Part shown: piece by piece, positions 7,670-15,816 of the stretch
Layout: each line of letters starts with the position of its first letter
Numbering within the stretch: position 1 is the stretch's first letter
Origin: an uncultured Nitrososphaera sp.
GTDB lineage: Archaea; Thermoproteota; Nitrososphaeria; Nitrososphaerales; Nitrososphaeraceae
Length of the DNA: 25,424 nt
Direction of reading: 5' to 3'
Assembly (NCBI RefSeq): GCF_946478925.1
Contig: NZ_CAMLDP010000018.1
Span: forward strand, 1-25,424
Program-made: the position numbers and the translations under genes
The notes under the pieces: model-generated
What the model saw: the letters and a program-made list of their open reading frames with translations, nothing else
Databases searched by the model: none
Told to the model about the DNA's origin: nothing

Positions 7670-9841
7670 GTGAGCCAGAATACTCTATCCTTGAAGGTTC
7701 TTGAAGCATATACCCGAGACGTTGGCAGGGGAGTAGCCAGGATCGACTACGACTCTATGGACTCTCTGGGTGCATCAACTGGCGACGTTATTGAGATAAG
7801 GGGCAAGCGCAGGACGGTTGCCAAATGCTTACCGCTTTACCCGTCTGATGAAGGCAAGGGCATAATCCGCGTCGACGGCCTTGTGAGGAATAACGCCGGC
7901 ATTGCCATTGGTGACACCGTGACTGTAAAGAAGATCAAGGCAGTTCCCGCAGAGAAGGTCATAGTCGCGCCATTGGAGGCAATTCCTCCGATAGACGAGC
8001 GCTACCTCGCAGACGCGCTTGAAAGCGTGCCCCTCATCAAGGGCGACAACGTGATGGTGCCGTACTTTGGCGGCAGGCTGACGTTCCAGGTGATCGGCGT
8101 GACGCCGGCAGCAGATGCAGTACTTGTAACTCAAAAGACGATATTCCATATTGCTGAGAAAGGCGAGACCATGAGGGGCGTCCCACAGGTCACGTACGAG
8201 GACATTGGCGGCCTGAAGGAAGAGATCCAGAAGGTCCGCGAGATGATAGAGCTTCCGCTCAGGCACCCCGAGATATTCGAGAAACTGGGCATCGAGGCGC
8301 CAAAAGGCGTACTGCTCTATGGTCCACCCGGCACTGGTAAAACATTGCTTGCCAAGGCGGTGGCAAACGAGAGCAACGCGCACTTTATCTCCATCTCGGG
8401 CCCGGAGATCATGAGCAAGTTCTACGGCGAGTCTGAGGCTAGACTGCGAGAGATATTCAAGGAAGCAAAGGAAAAGGCGCCGTCAATCATATTCATCGAC
8501 GAAATCGACTCTATAGCTCCAAAGAGGGAAGAGGTGACCGGCGAGGTCGAAAGGCGTGTTGTGTCGCAATTGCTGTCGCTGATGGATGGCCTTGAGGCAA
8601 GGGGCAAAGTAATTGTAATCGCAGCAACCAACAGGCCAAACGCAATTGATCCTGCGCTCAGGAGGCCCGGCAGATTCGACAGGGAAATCGAGATCAAAGT
8701 CCCAGACAAGCGCGGAAGATTAGAGATACTCCAGATACACACCCGCAACATGCCGCTTGAAACCGACGTGGACCAGGACAAGATTGCCGGCATCACGCAC
8801 GGCTTTGTCGGCGCAGACTTGGAATATCTGTGCAAGGAGGCTGCGATGAAGTGCCTCCGCAGGCTGCTGCCAGAGCTGAATCTAGAAGACGAAAAGCTTT
8901 CGCCAGACGTGCTCAACAAGCTCATCGTGACCATGTCAGACTTTGAGAACGCAGTCAAGGAGGTAATGCCTTCTGCCATGAGAGAAGTCTACCTGGAATC
9001 GCCCGACATCCCGTGGACTGCAATCGGCGGACTCGACGAGGTCAAGCGCGAGCTTCAGGAGGCAGTGGAATGGCCACTGCGCTATCCCGACCTGTACACA
9101 AAGCTTGGACACACCATGCCAAAGGGCATACTGATGCACGGTCCCTCGGGCACTGGCAAGACCATGCTTGCAAAGGCTGTGGCGACGGAATCCGAGGCTA
9201 ACTTTATCAGCGTCCGCGGTCCGGAACTGCTGAGCAAGTGGGTCGGAGAATCCGAGCGTGGCATCCGCGAGATATTCCGGCGCGCAAGGCAGGCCGCGCC
9301 CTGCGTCGTGTTCTTTGACGAGATCGACTCTATCGCCCCGACGAGGGGAATGGGAGGCGACAGCATGGTCACAGAGCGCGTAGTATCACAATTGCTGACA
9401 GAGCTTGACGGCATACAGGCGCTTTCCGGCGTTGTTGTCATTGCGGCGACGAACAGGGCCGACATCATCGACCCGGCGCTGTTGCGCCCCGGAAGGTTCG
9501 ACAAGATAGTGTTCGTGCCGATGCCAGACAAGCCGACGAGGCTCAAGATACTGGAAATCCACGCCAAGAAAAAGCCCATTGGCACCGACGTGGACCTTGC
9601 CAAGGTAGCAGAGCTGACGGACGGCTTTAGCGGAGCCGACACGGGCTCGGTGGTCAACACCGCGGTGTCACTCGTGCTACACGAGTACCTGGCGAAATAC
9701 CCGACGCCGGAAGAGGCTGCCAAGCACGCTGCAGAAGCGCACGTGATGATGCGCCACTTTGAAGAGGCCATCAAGAAGATAAAGACGCAGCGCGACAGCA
9801 AGGTGGGCGGCGAAAAGGTAACGGTGCCGTACTACCGCTAA
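7670..9841 (+). CDS. cdc48: Cdc48/p97/VAT-type AAA+ ATPase (unfoldase)
   Basis: This 723-residue hexameric ATPase unfolds proteins for degradation or complex disassembly in the cytoplasm. In order: a double-psi-barrel N-domain (to about residue 95), the Cdc48 domain 2 (to about 180), then two AAA modules. D1 has Walker A GPPGTGKT (218-225), Walker B IIFIDEID (273-280) and arginine fingers in RRPGRFDR. D2 has Walker A GPSGTGKT (491-498, Ser where Pro is usual) and Walker B VVFFDEID (546-553). The C-terminus ends VPYYR, so the penultimate residue is Tyr after an aromatic, an HbYX-like signal that could dock on the 20S proteasome. The GTG start is supported by its TATA-like box. It is monocistronic, followed by T tracts. 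Confidence 0.96.
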   Translation: MSQNTLSLKVLEAYTRDVGRGVARIDYDSMDSLGASTGDVIEIRGKRRTVAKCLPLYPSDEGKGIIRVDGLVRNNAGIAIGDTVTVKKIKAVPAEKVIVAPLEAIPPIDERYLADALESVPLIKGDNVMVPYFGGRLTFQVIGVTPAADAVLVTQKTIFHIAEKGETMRGVPQVTYEDIGGLKEEIQKVREMIELPLRHPEIFEKLGIEAPKGVLLYGPPGTGKTLLAKAVANESNAHFISISGPEIMSKFYGESEARLREIFKEAKEKAPSIIFIDEIDSIAPKREEVTGEVERRVVSQLLSLMDGLEARGKVIVIAATNRPNAIDPALRRPGRFDREIEIKVPDKRGRLEILQIHTRNMPLETDVDQDKIAGITHGFVGADLEYLCKEAAMKCLRRLLPELNLEDEKLSPDVLNKLIVTMSDFENAVKEVMPSAMREVYLESPDIPWTAIGGLDEVKRELQEAVEWPLRYPDLYTKLGHTMPKGILMHGPSGTGKTMLAKAVATESEANFISVRGPELLSKWVGESERGIREIFRRARQAAPCVVFFDEIDSIAPTRGMGGDSMVTERVVSQLLTELDGIQALSGVVVIAATNRADIIDPALLRPGRFDKIVFVPMPDKPTRLKILEIHAKKKPIGTDVDLAKVAELTDGFSGADTGSVVNTAVSLVLHEYLAKYPTPEEAAKHAAEAHVMMRHFEEAIKKIKTQRDSKVGGEKVTVPYYR

Positions 9842-9869
9842 TCAGTCAGTCAGTGCGGCGCACCCAAGC

Positions 9870-9906
9870 TTTTTCCTTTCTTTTTCCTTTTTTCATTTTT
9901 GTTTTT
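9870..9906 (+). terminator. T-tract terminator after cdc48
   Basis: Five successive runs of T (TTTTT, TTT, TTTTT, TTTTTT, TTTTT) separated by one to three bases begin 28 bp after the cdc48 stop. Archaeal RNA polymerase terminates at such pyrimidine tracts without needing a hairpin. Confidence 0.6.
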
Positions 9907-9911
9907 CACAG

Positions 9912-10030
9912 AAAAAATATTTTTTTGCCACGCGAAAAATTCCTGCCGCGCGGATCACGCTTGCCACGAAAAAATTTTGCCAGAAAATATTTTCCGGCGC
10001 GCCGGCGCGGATTTTTCCGGCGAAATTTCG
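9912..10030. repeat. Cluster of perfect palindromes and an imperfect direct repeat
   Basis: In 119 bp there are four perfect palindromes: A6-TA-T6 at 9912-9925, GAAAATATTTTC at 9983-9994, CCGGCGCGCCGG at 9994-10005 (sharing one base with the previous) and CGAAATTTCG at 10021-10030. The motif TTGCCACG followed by AAAAATT recurs at 9925-9941 and 9961-9976, and TTTTGCCA again at 9975-9982. AT-only and GC-only blocks alternate. No convincing gene covers it. It lies between the cdc48 terminator and the lysA promoter and might be regulatory or structural; nothing more can be said. Confidence 0.6.
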
Positions 10031-10053
10031 GGGTAATGTTTTTAAAGTAATGG

Positions 10054-10060
10054 TTTATTG
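10054..10060 (+). promoter_or_regulatory. TATA-like box for lysA
   Basis: TTTATTG is centred about 26 bp before the TTG at 10083, indicating a leaderless mRNA. A second candidate, TTTTTAAAG around 10039-10046, would give a leader of about 14 nt. Confidence 0.5.
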
Positions 10061-10082
10061 ATAATGATAGAATTAACAAGAA

Positions 10083-11432
10083 TTGGCAGAGAATACCCAA
10101 ATCCAACTTGTACCAAAGCAAACCTCCGCACTGCTGAACCGTTTTGCAACTCCACTAGACGTAAAGAACCTTGTGGCGCAGTATGGCACTCCACTCTACC
10201 TAGTAGACGAGGACACGCTGCACGCAAAAGCCCGCGAGCTCCAAAGAGCATATTCAAAGTTCAAGGGCCCGGTAAAAGTCGCGTACTCTATCAAGGCCAA
10301 CTTTTCGCCAGCCATAGTTCGCGCCTTCATGAAGGATGGGCTCACGTTCGACCTCACGTCGCTTGGCGAGCTCCACTTTATCAAGCAGTGCAAGGCTGAC
10401 CCAGAGAACATCATCTACACCAGCGTGACTGAAGAGCCGGAAGAGTACGCCGAGGTGCTGAGAAGCGGCGTGCGCAGGGTTGTAGTTAGCTCACACAAGG
10501 GCATGATGAACCTCGCGCTTGCAGCAGGCCAGGTGGGCGTTCGCCCGCTGACCATGATAAGGGTCAACCCAGAAGTTGCGACCGACGCCAAGGTGCGCGC
10601 ATCATACAAGAACGGCAAGTTTGGAGTCCCGTTCAACGGCGGCACAATCGACAGCGCGACCAAGATGGTAAAATACTTGATGGGGAGCGACCTGCTAAAG
10701 TTCGAGGGATTCCACTTCCACCTAGGTTCGCAAATAACTGACTTTTCCTGCTACACACACGCGCTGGACAAGATGGACGCGTTCATGACCAAGATGAAGA
10801 AGGAGTACCCGAACTTCCAGGTAAACACGTTTGACATCGGCGGAGGGACGCCCGTGTTCTACAACGACCCCGTGCCGACGCCTGCAGAGATGGCCCAGAA
10901 CCACCTTGCCCGGCTCAACCAGCTCGCAGAGACTCACGGCATATTCACGCTGATGATAGAGTCGGGCCGCTTTCTAGTGGCCGAGTCGTCGATACTGGTA
11001 TCGAGGATAGTGAACACCAAGGAGTACAACGAGCACAAGATAGTGATAGTCGACGCAGGCTACCACATCCTCCTTGACGCGGCTCTGTTGAAGCAGGAAT
11101 ACCCGCAGGAAGTGATACCTGTAGTGGACAGTCAGGACAGGACCACCGGCCTTGCTGCGCCTGCTGCCAAGAACACGCACCTTGCGGGCAGGCTGTGCGA
11201 CACGTACGACGTCTTTCCGCTCTCAAAGGCATCCGACGTGTCGGGCGCAGAGGTGGGCAACTATGTCTCGTTCTACAATGTGGGCGCCTACTCGGTCGTG
11301 TTCAACATGCCGTTCCACTGCCAGACCAAGCCTCCGGTCGTGATGAAGGACAGCGACGGCAAGTACAGGCTGGTGAGAAAGGGGACGACGTACGAGCAGC
11401 TCTTTGTAGAAGAGGGCGGCGACATAGCGTAA
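10083..11432 (+). CDS. lysA: Diaminopimelate decarboxylase-like PLP enzyme (fold type III)
   Basis: The 449-residue protein matches group IV decarboxylases, an alanine-racemase-type barrel followed by a beta domain. The PLP lysine is K71 in VAYSIKANF. Other hallmarks are HFHLGSQI, the glycine-rich phosphate loop FDIGGGTPVFY, MIESGRFLVA (EPGR-like) and GRLCDTYDVF, where the cysteine and following acidic residue occupy the C-terminal active-site position. VGNYVSFYNVGAYS is the family's late motif. The usual reaction would be meso-diaminopimelate to lysine. However, Thaumarchaeota are known to make lysine through the LysW/aminoadipate route, and no other DAP gene is in the window, so the true substrate may be another diamino acid. 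TTG 10083 is supported by the TATA spacing. Confidence 0.85.
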   Translation: MAENTQIQLVPKQTSALLNRFATPLDVKNLVAQYGTPLYLVDEDTLHAKARELQRAYSKFKGPVKVAYSIKANFSPAIVRAFMKDGLTFDLTSLGELHFIKQCKADPENIIYTSVTEEPEEYAEVLRSGVRRVVVSSHKGMMNLALAAGQVGVRPLTMIRVNPEVATDAKVRASYKNGKFGVPFNGGTIDSATKMVKYLMGSDLLKFEGFHFHLGSQITDFSCYTHALDKMDAFMTKMKKEYPNFQVNTFDIGGGTPVFYNDPVPTPAEMAQNHLARLNQLAETHGIFTLMIESGRFLVAESSILVSRIVNTKEYNEHKIVIVDAGYHILLDAALLKQEYPQEVIPVVDSQDRTTGLAAPAAKNTHLAGRLCDTYDVFPLSKASDVSGAEVGNYVSFYNVGAYSVVFNMPFHCQTKPPVVMKDSDGKYRLVRKGTTYEQLFVEEGGDIA

Positions 11433-11440
11433 ACAGGCTC

Positions 11441-11456
11441 CTGCCTCTCGCGGCAG
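11441..11456 (+). terminator. Short hairpin after lysA
   Basis: CTGCC and GGCAG form a 5-bp stem around a 6-base loop, 9 bp after the lysA stop. T-rich sequence (TTTTT at about 11480) follows only downstream of the next promoter, so a terminator role is uncertain. Confidence 0.3.
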
Positions 11457-11465
11457 AGCAACCAT

Positions 11466-11474
11466 CATATTTTA
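11466..11474 (+). promoter_or_regulatory. TATA-like box for acylphosphatase
   Basis: CATATTTTA is centred about 27 bp before TTG 11497, consistent with a leaderless transcript and with the chosen start. Confidence 0.55.
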
Positions 11475-11496
11475 GATACTTTTTGTCTCTTTCATA

Positions 11497-11775
11497 TTGA
11501 AAAAATCGCGGGCTCATGTTTTTGTGACCGGCAAGGTGCAGGGCGTGTATTTCCGGCAAAACACCCAGATTACCGCAAGAGAGCACGGCGTCACCGGCTG
11601 GGTGCGAAACCTACCTGACGGCCGTGTAGAGGCCGTAATCGAGGGAGACGACGCGACCGTGATAAAGGTAGTCGACTGGTGCCGCCACGGTCCGCCAGCT
11701 GCAAAGGTCGACAGCATCGACGTAAAACACGAAACCTACATCGGCGAATTTGCCAGTTTCGAGATAACCGGCTAG
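11497..11775 (+). CDS. acyP: Acylphosphatase
   Basis: This 92-residue alpha/beta enzyme hydrolyses acyl phosphates such as carbamoyl or 1,3-bisphosphoglyceryl phosphate in the cytoplasm. The two signatures are complete: GKVQGVYFRQ with the phosphate-binding arginine and GWVRNLPDGRVEAVIEG with the catalytic asparagine. Length is standard. It starts with TTG (MKKSRAHVFV), supported by the TATA-like box. Its TAG stop is interleaved with the TAG of the convergent last gene of the his operon: the two stops share the palindrome CTAG at 11772-11775. Confidence 0.93.
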   Translation: MKKSRAHVFVTGKVQGVYFRQNTQITAREHGVTGWVRNLPDGRVEAVIEGDDATVIKVVDWCRHGPPAAKVDSIDVKHETYIGEFASFEITG

Positions 11776-12110
11776 CGGATCTTTTCGTACGCTTCTGCTA
11801 TCGCGTTTTTCGCCTGCTCGGCCTCTTGCCGCGTCTTGACTATGACGCGCTCTGGAGGCGACTGGCGGCCTGACCTGATCTCGATTACAAGGTGGTCTGC
11901 TGCCGGCTCGACATCGAGAAAAGTGCGGAACGTCAGCGTCTTTGCATATACTATTCTATGCGGCCTCACCTCCTCTATCACGCTTGGGCCAAGCGCCAGG
12001 GTGAACCTGCGTAGATCGGCCATGATGCTCTTCGCCGGCTCTTGGAGGCTTGCAAGGTGCGCCTCGAATGATGGCCCGTTGCCAGAAGAAGGAAGGAATC
12101 CGAGATTCAT
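11772..12110 (-). CDS. Uncharacterised small protein at the end of the his operon
   Basis: The 112-residue soluble protein has no signal peptide, membrane helix or metal motif. Its ATG overlaps the hisF stop (ATGA), so it is translationally coupled to hisF and belongs to the operon. The middle ([20 protein letters not shown], then [18 protein letters not shown] and [11 protein letters not shown]) and the C-terminal helix ([18 protein letters not shown]) suggest a small alpha/beta fold reminiscent of DUF5655- or DUF1801-type proteins. It does not show the HisE (MazG-like) or HisI (cysteine/histidine zinc) signatures, so it is not either of the two missing his enzymes in recognisable form. The function is unknown. 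Confidence 0.8.
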   Translation of the reverse strand: MNLGFLPSSGNGPSFEAHLASLQEPAKSIMADLRRFTLALGPSVIEEVRPHRIVYAKTLTFRTFLDVEPAADHLVIEIRSGRQSPPERVIVKTRQEAEQAKNAIAEAYEKIR

Positions 12111-12925
12111 ATCCTCGTCCTGACGCCGCTTCTCTTTAGGTATTTCTTGACCTTGTCGACCGTCGACTTTTCATAATGGAATATCGACGCGGCAAGCGCC
12201 GCGTCCACGTCGGCTTTTTCAAACACGTCGCGCATGTGGCGCGGGCTTCCGCAGCCGCCGGACGCAATGACCGGTATGGTGGACGCCTTGCATATCGCCT
12301 TTGTCAGCTCGATGTCATAGCCGTTCTCCGTGCCGTCGGCGTCGATGCTCGTCAGGAGGATCTCGCCGGCGCCTCTGGACTCGACCTCGCTTGCCCACGC
12401 TATCGCGTCAAGGCCCGTGCCCTCCTTGCCCCCGTATATCATCACCTCAAACCAGTAGCGCCTGCCACTTTTTTTATCCCGGAATGCGTGCTTGCCTTTG
12501 CATTCAGTGCCTTCGCAATAACGTCGCTTGGCATCTATCGCTACCACCACGCATTGCTTGCCGAAAATCTCCATCAGCTGTTTTATCAGCTCCGGGCTCT
12601 TTACCGCCGCGGTGTTTATCGACACCTTGTCGGCCCCCGAAAGCAGGATGCCCCGGGCGTCCTCCAGCTTTTTGATGCCCCCGCCCACCGTGAACGGAAT
12701 GTCTATCACGCTTGCCACCTTGCGCACCACGTTTTTCATCGTGTCGCGCCCCTGCTGCGACGCCGTGATGTCGAGGAACACCAGCTCGTCAGCGCCCTGC
12801 TCGCTGTACTTTTTCGCCAGTTCAACAGGGTCGCCGGCGTCCTTGACGTCTGCAAAATGCACGCCTTTTACCACGCGGCCATTGTCCACGTCAAGGCACG
12901 GGATTATGCGCTTTGCAAGAGTCAT
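12107..12925 (-). CDS. hisF: Imidazole glycerol phosphate synthase, cyclase subunit
   Basis: HisF uses ammonia from HisH to turn PRFAR into imidazole glycerol phosphate and AICAR. The 272-residue barrel begins [21 protein letters not shown], with the catalytic Asp in CLDVD, and has the second catalytic Asp in [11 protein letters not shown] longer frame reaches 12997, but ATG 12925 gives the exact family N-terminus and overlaps the hisA stop in ATGA. Between VVAIDAKR and [10 protein letters not shown] there is an insertion of about 20 residues relative to bacterial HisF that contains two cysteines; similar extensions occur in some archaeal HisF proteins, as I recall. Confidence 0.96.
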   Translation of the reverse strand: MTLAKRIIPCLDVDNGRVVKGVHFADVKDAGDPVELAKKYSEQGADELVFLDITASQQGRDTMKNVVRKVASVIDIPFTVGGGIKKLEDARGILLSGADKVSINTAAVKSPELIKQLMEIFGKQCVVVAIDAKRRYCEGTECKGKHAFRDKKSGRRYWFEVMIYGGKEGTGLDAIAWASEVESRGAGEILLTSIDADGTENGYDIELTKAICKASTIPVIASGGCGSPRHMRDVFEKADVDAALAASIFHYEKSTVDKVKKYLKRSGVRTRI

Positions 12926-13629
12926 GCTATCGCCTTTGCCCTCTCTACAGAGACCTTGCCGTCGTACATCGCCTTGCCAAGTATCACTGCGGCGCACCCC
13001 ACGCTCTTTACCCTCAGCACGTCCTCTAGGCTGGAGATGCCCCCGCTTGCGATTATTTTCGCCTTTTCGCTGAACGCGACTGCGCCTGCAAGCGTCTGTA
13101 CGTCGGGGCCCGCAAGCGTCCCGTCCCTCTCTATGCTAGTTAGCAAAAAGTCCTCGACTCCCATTGCGACAAACCGAGATATAGCGTCTGTTACCTTGAT
13201 GCCGGCAGACTCTTTCCAGCCTTTCACCATGACCGTACCGCCGGCTTGGTCTATCGAGATTACGACCCTGCCGGGGTGCTTTTTGGCCAGCTTTCTCACC
13301 GCCTCGGAGTCGCTGTAGGCCATAGTGCCAATTACAACCCTTGCGGCCTTTTCAAGCGCCTCCTTTGCGGCTTCCGGTGTCCTGATGCCACCTGCCACCT
13401 GCACCGGCGTTTTCACGGCCGACACCACCTTTGCTATCGCCTCTGCGTTGTTTCCAGTGCCAAACGCCGCGTCAAGGTCCACCACGTGGAGCATGTCGGC
13501 GCCGGCTGCCTCCAATTTTTTCGCAGTCTCTGCCGGGTCGTTGCTGTAGACGACCTTGTTCTGGGCGTCGCCTTTGACCAGCCTCACCACGCTTCCGCCC
13601 ATGACGTCTATTGCAGGGATCACTCTCAT
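12922..13629 (-). CDS. hisA: Phosphoribosylformimino-AICAR-phosphate isomerase (ProFAR isomerase)
   Basis: HisA performs the Amadori rearrangement of ProFAR to PRFAR. The 235 residues form the usual half-barrel-repeat TIM barrel. [20 protein letters not shown] carries the first catalytic Asp; [29 protein letters not shown] (second catalytic region) and [13 protein letters not shown] are typical phosphate-binding and active-site stretches. It overlaps both neighbours by 4 bp (ATGA with hisH upstream and with hisF downstream). Confidence 0.95.
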   Translation of the reverse strand: MRVIPAIDVMGGSVVRLVKGDAQNKVVYSNDPAETAKKLEAAGADMLHVVDLDAAFGTGNNAEAIAKVVSAVKTPVQVAGGIRTPEAAKEALEKAARVVIGTMAYSDSEAVRKLAKKHPGRVVISIDQAGGTVMVKGWKESAGIKVTDAISRFVAMGVEDFLLTSIERDGTLAGPDVQTLAGAVAFSEKAKIIASGGISSLEDVLRVKSVGCAAVILGKAMYDGKVSVERAKAIA

Positions 13630-14267
13630 TTCTTGTTATCCGCCCTGGCTTCCCTGCACATCGAAAGAAAGTTCTTGATCATCCTTGCGCCCACCTCGCC
13701 GGACTTTTCCGGGTGGAACTGGACGCCTACGAGGTTGCCCCTTTCCACCACTGCCGGGACCGTGGTGCCATAGTCAGACGACGCCGTGACCAGCTTTTTG
13801 TCCTTTGGCACCGTCTTGTACGAATGCACGAAATACACCCACGAGTCGTCCTCGATGCCCCTGAGGAACCTGCTATTGCTCTTGCTCTTTATCTTTAGGT
13901 TGTTCCAGCCCATGTGCGGCACCTTTACCTTGCCTTTTGGGAGCATCACCACTTCACCGTCCAGCACTTTCAGCCCATCCAGCCTGCCCTCCTCGCTCTT
14001 GTTGAACAGCATCTCCATGCCGAGGCATATCCCCATCACTGGCATCCCCTTTTCTATGGCAGAATCGAGATGCCTCGCATCCTTTTCAATTGACTGTATT
14101 GCAGGGTCAAAGTTGCCGACCCCTGGGAGCACAAGGCCGTCGTACTTTTCCAAGTTCTCCATGTCGTAGATAATGTCCACCTTTTTTGCGCCGTTTCTCT
14201 CCAGCGCTGATTTCAGGCTGAACAGGTTACCTGCGCCGTAATCAAATATCGCTATCTTTGTCATCAT
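13626..14267 (-). CDS. hisH: Imidazole glycerol phosphate synthase, glutamine amidotransferase subunit
   Basis: HisH is the class I glutaminase that delivers ammonia to HisF. In 213 residues it shows IFDYGAGNLFSL at the N-terminus, the oxyanion region LPGVGNFD, the nucleophile C81 in GICLGMEML, and the His-Glu pair in VQFHPEKSG. Two adjacent ATGs (14267 and 14264) are possible starts; the first leaves 4 bp after the hisB stop. The end overlaps hisA by 4 bp. The C-terminus has a short charged tail (REARADNKK). Confidence 0.95.
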   Translation of the reverse strand: MMTKIAIFDYGAGNLFSLKSALERNGAKKVDIIYDMENLEKYDGLVLPGVGNFDPAIQSIEKDARHLDSAIEKGMPVMGICLGMEMLFNKSEEGRLDGLKVLDGEVVMLPKGKVKVPHMGWNNLKIKSKSNSRFLRGIEDDSWVYFVHSYKTVPKDKKLVTASSDYGTTVPAVVERGNLVGVQFHPEKSGEVGARMIKNFLSMCREARADNKK

Positions 14268-14271
14268 CGTC

Positions 14272-14877
14272 TCACATCGTGCCCTTGGTGCTTGGCACCC
14301 CTTTCCTCCTGTCGTCGACGCTTGCCGCCGCCCTGAGGGCTAGCGCAAACGCCTTGAGCGCGGCCTCGACCTTGTGGTGGTCGTTGTCGCCATACTCCAC
14401 TACCATGTGGGTGCACGCGTTCAGTCCCTGCAAAAGCGACCTGCAAAAGTGCTCAAGGTCTTCCCTCGGGATGCCCTCTATGCTCGCGCGTTCCAGCTTG
14501 ATGTCCATCTTGTGGTATTGGCGCTTCACCAGGTCGATTGCGACGTACGCAAGCGCCTCGTCCATGGGCACCATGGCGCTCCCAAACCTCGTTATCCTCG
14601 CCCTGTCGCCCAGCGCCTTGTCTATCGTCTGCGCAAGGGCGATTGCCACGTCCTCTGCAAGGTGGTGCACAATCTCGTCGTTTGACTTGCCGGCAAGTGT
14701 GATGTCCACCATCGAGTGCTTGCCTATCGAGGTTATGAGGTGGTCGATGAACGGAAGCCCTGTCTTTACTTTGGTGTTGCCAGAGCCGTCTATGTTGACC
14801 TCTACGGTGACTGCGGTCTCTTTGGTGATGCGCTCGACCCTAGCCTTCCTTGCAACAGCAGGAGAAGGAGCCAACAC
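14272..14877 (-). CDS. hisB: Imidazoleglycerol-phosphate dehydratase
   Basis: This enzyme converts imidazole glycerol phosphate to imidazole acetol phosphate. The 201-residue, monofunctional form lacks the fused phosphatase of enterobacterial HisB, so histidinol-phosphate phosphatase must be separate. Metal-binding repeats are clear: GLPFIDHLI and IVHHLAEDVA in the first half, and NDHHKVEAALKAF near the end. The start is GTG 14877, 3 bp after the stop of the HAD gene; an out-of-frame ATG at 14881 lies inside that junction. Confidence 0.95.
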   Translation of the reverse strand: MLAPSPAVARKARVERITKETAVTVEVNIDGSGNTKVKTGLPFIDHLITSIGKHSMVDITLAGKSNDEIVHHLAEDVAIALAQTIDKALGDRARITRFGSAMVPMDEALAYVAIDLVKRQYHKMDIKLERASIEGIPREDLEHFCRSLLQGLNACTHMVVEYGDNDHHKVEAALKAFALALRAAASVDDRRKGVPSTKGTM

Positions 14878-14880
14878 GCA

Positions 14881-15816
14881 TCAACCCGCTTGTACTTTAT
14901 ATAATATCTTCGGCAAAAGGTCGACGCTTTTTGCCACCGCCTCGGCGCCCCTCTCTTTGAAAAGTTTCAGCGTCTTGGCCTGCTCGGGAGAAAAGCCATA
15001 GATCCCGACAAACGCAATGGGCAGGCCCGTTTCCTCCTGCGCCCTGCGGGCCATCAGCATGTCCTCCGCCGAGTCGCCACAGTATACAGCGTTTTTCGCG
15101 CCCATTGTTTTCATGGCCTTTTTTGCCGCGTACGGGTTTGGCTTGGCATGCTCCCGCTTTTCGTCCTCCAGAAACACGCAGGCGTCGATGTCGAAATACT
15201 TTATCACCTGCTTGAGCGAATATTCCGCGGCAAGCCTGCTTCTCCCGGACACTATCGCAAGGTTGCCACCAAACTTTTTGTGCAGGGTTTTCATCGTCTT
15301 TGTGCTCACGACTAGCTTGTCGTTGTCGATGAGCGGCCTTGCGTCCTTGCAGTATTTTGGCGCAATGCCGTTCTGCTTTTTGAACAGCGCCGGCCCGTAA
15401 AACAGCTCGTCAAATACCCTGCCGATGTAGCTATCTTTAACGGGCGCGGGGTAGGCAAGCATCTCTCTAGTTTTTGAAATGTCGTACCCTGAGAGGAACC
15501 TTTCGACGGACTCTATCCCGGTCTCGTCCGCGTTTTCTGCAACCTCGAAAAGAAACCTGCGCGCGCTGGCGGCGTTTTTCTGCTGTCGGCTCGCAAGCAT
15601 GGCAAGCGCAATCGCATAGCTGGTGTCGGTGTCGTTGTTAAAGCCGCCGGACTGCCTGAACTTTAGTATCAGCCGGTCGGTGACGAGTCTGCGCATCTTT
15701 GTCCCTGACTTGGCAGCAAGCACGAAATCGACTGTCTCTTTTATCGCCTCGTTGTACGACCTGCGTATGTCAACGAGCACGCCGTCGATGTCAAACAGCG
15801 CGCAGTCAAATTGCAT
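14881..15816 (-). CDS. HAD-superfamily hydrolase, candidate histidinol-phosphate phosphatase
   Basis: The 311-residue protein has HAD motif I in LFDIDGVLVDI (D9 and D11), a large helical cap of about 150 residues, a motif II/III region ending near KREHAKPNPYAAKKA (conserved Lys), and motif IV in YCGDSAEDMLMARRA. It is soluble. Its ATG at 15816 overlaps the hisC stop as TGATG, and it precedes hisB by 3 bp, so it sits inside the his operon. Since hisB here is monofunctional and no other phosphatase gene is present, dephosphorylation of histidinol phosphate is the most economical inference. An operon-linked phosphatase for another sugar or nucleotide phosphate remains possible. A longer frame to 15840 is not favoured. 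Confidence 0.85.
   Translation of the reverse strand: MQFDCALFDIDGVLVDIRRSYNEAIKETVDFVLAAKSGTKMRRLVTDRLILKFRQSGGFNNDTDTSYAIALAMLASRQQKNAASARRFLFEVAENADETGIESVERFLSGYDISKTREMLAYPAPVKDSYIGRVFDELFYGPALFKKQNGIAPKYCKDARPLIDNDKLVVSTKTMKTLHKKFGGNLAIVSGRSRLAAEYSLKQVIKYFDIDACVFLEDEKREHAKPNPYAAKKAMKTMGAKNAVYCGDSAEDMLMARRAQEETGLPIAFVGIYGFSPEQAKTLKLFKERGAEAVAKSVDLLPKILYKVQAG

Noticed and set aside
9842..9855. Threefold CAGT tandem repeat right after the cdc48 stop
   Set aside because: It is too short to be meaningful as a repeat and is most likely chance.
9853..10050. Open frame of 65 codons rich in Phe, Arg and Lys after cdc48
   Set aside because: It is created by T tracts and palindromic AT/GC blocks, has no protein-like composition, no promoter at the right distance and overlaps the probable terminator.
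12176..13318. 380-codon plus-strand frame antisense to hisF and hisA
   Set aside because: Both minus-strand genes are unmistakable. The long antisense frame is a by-product of high GC content at third codon positions.
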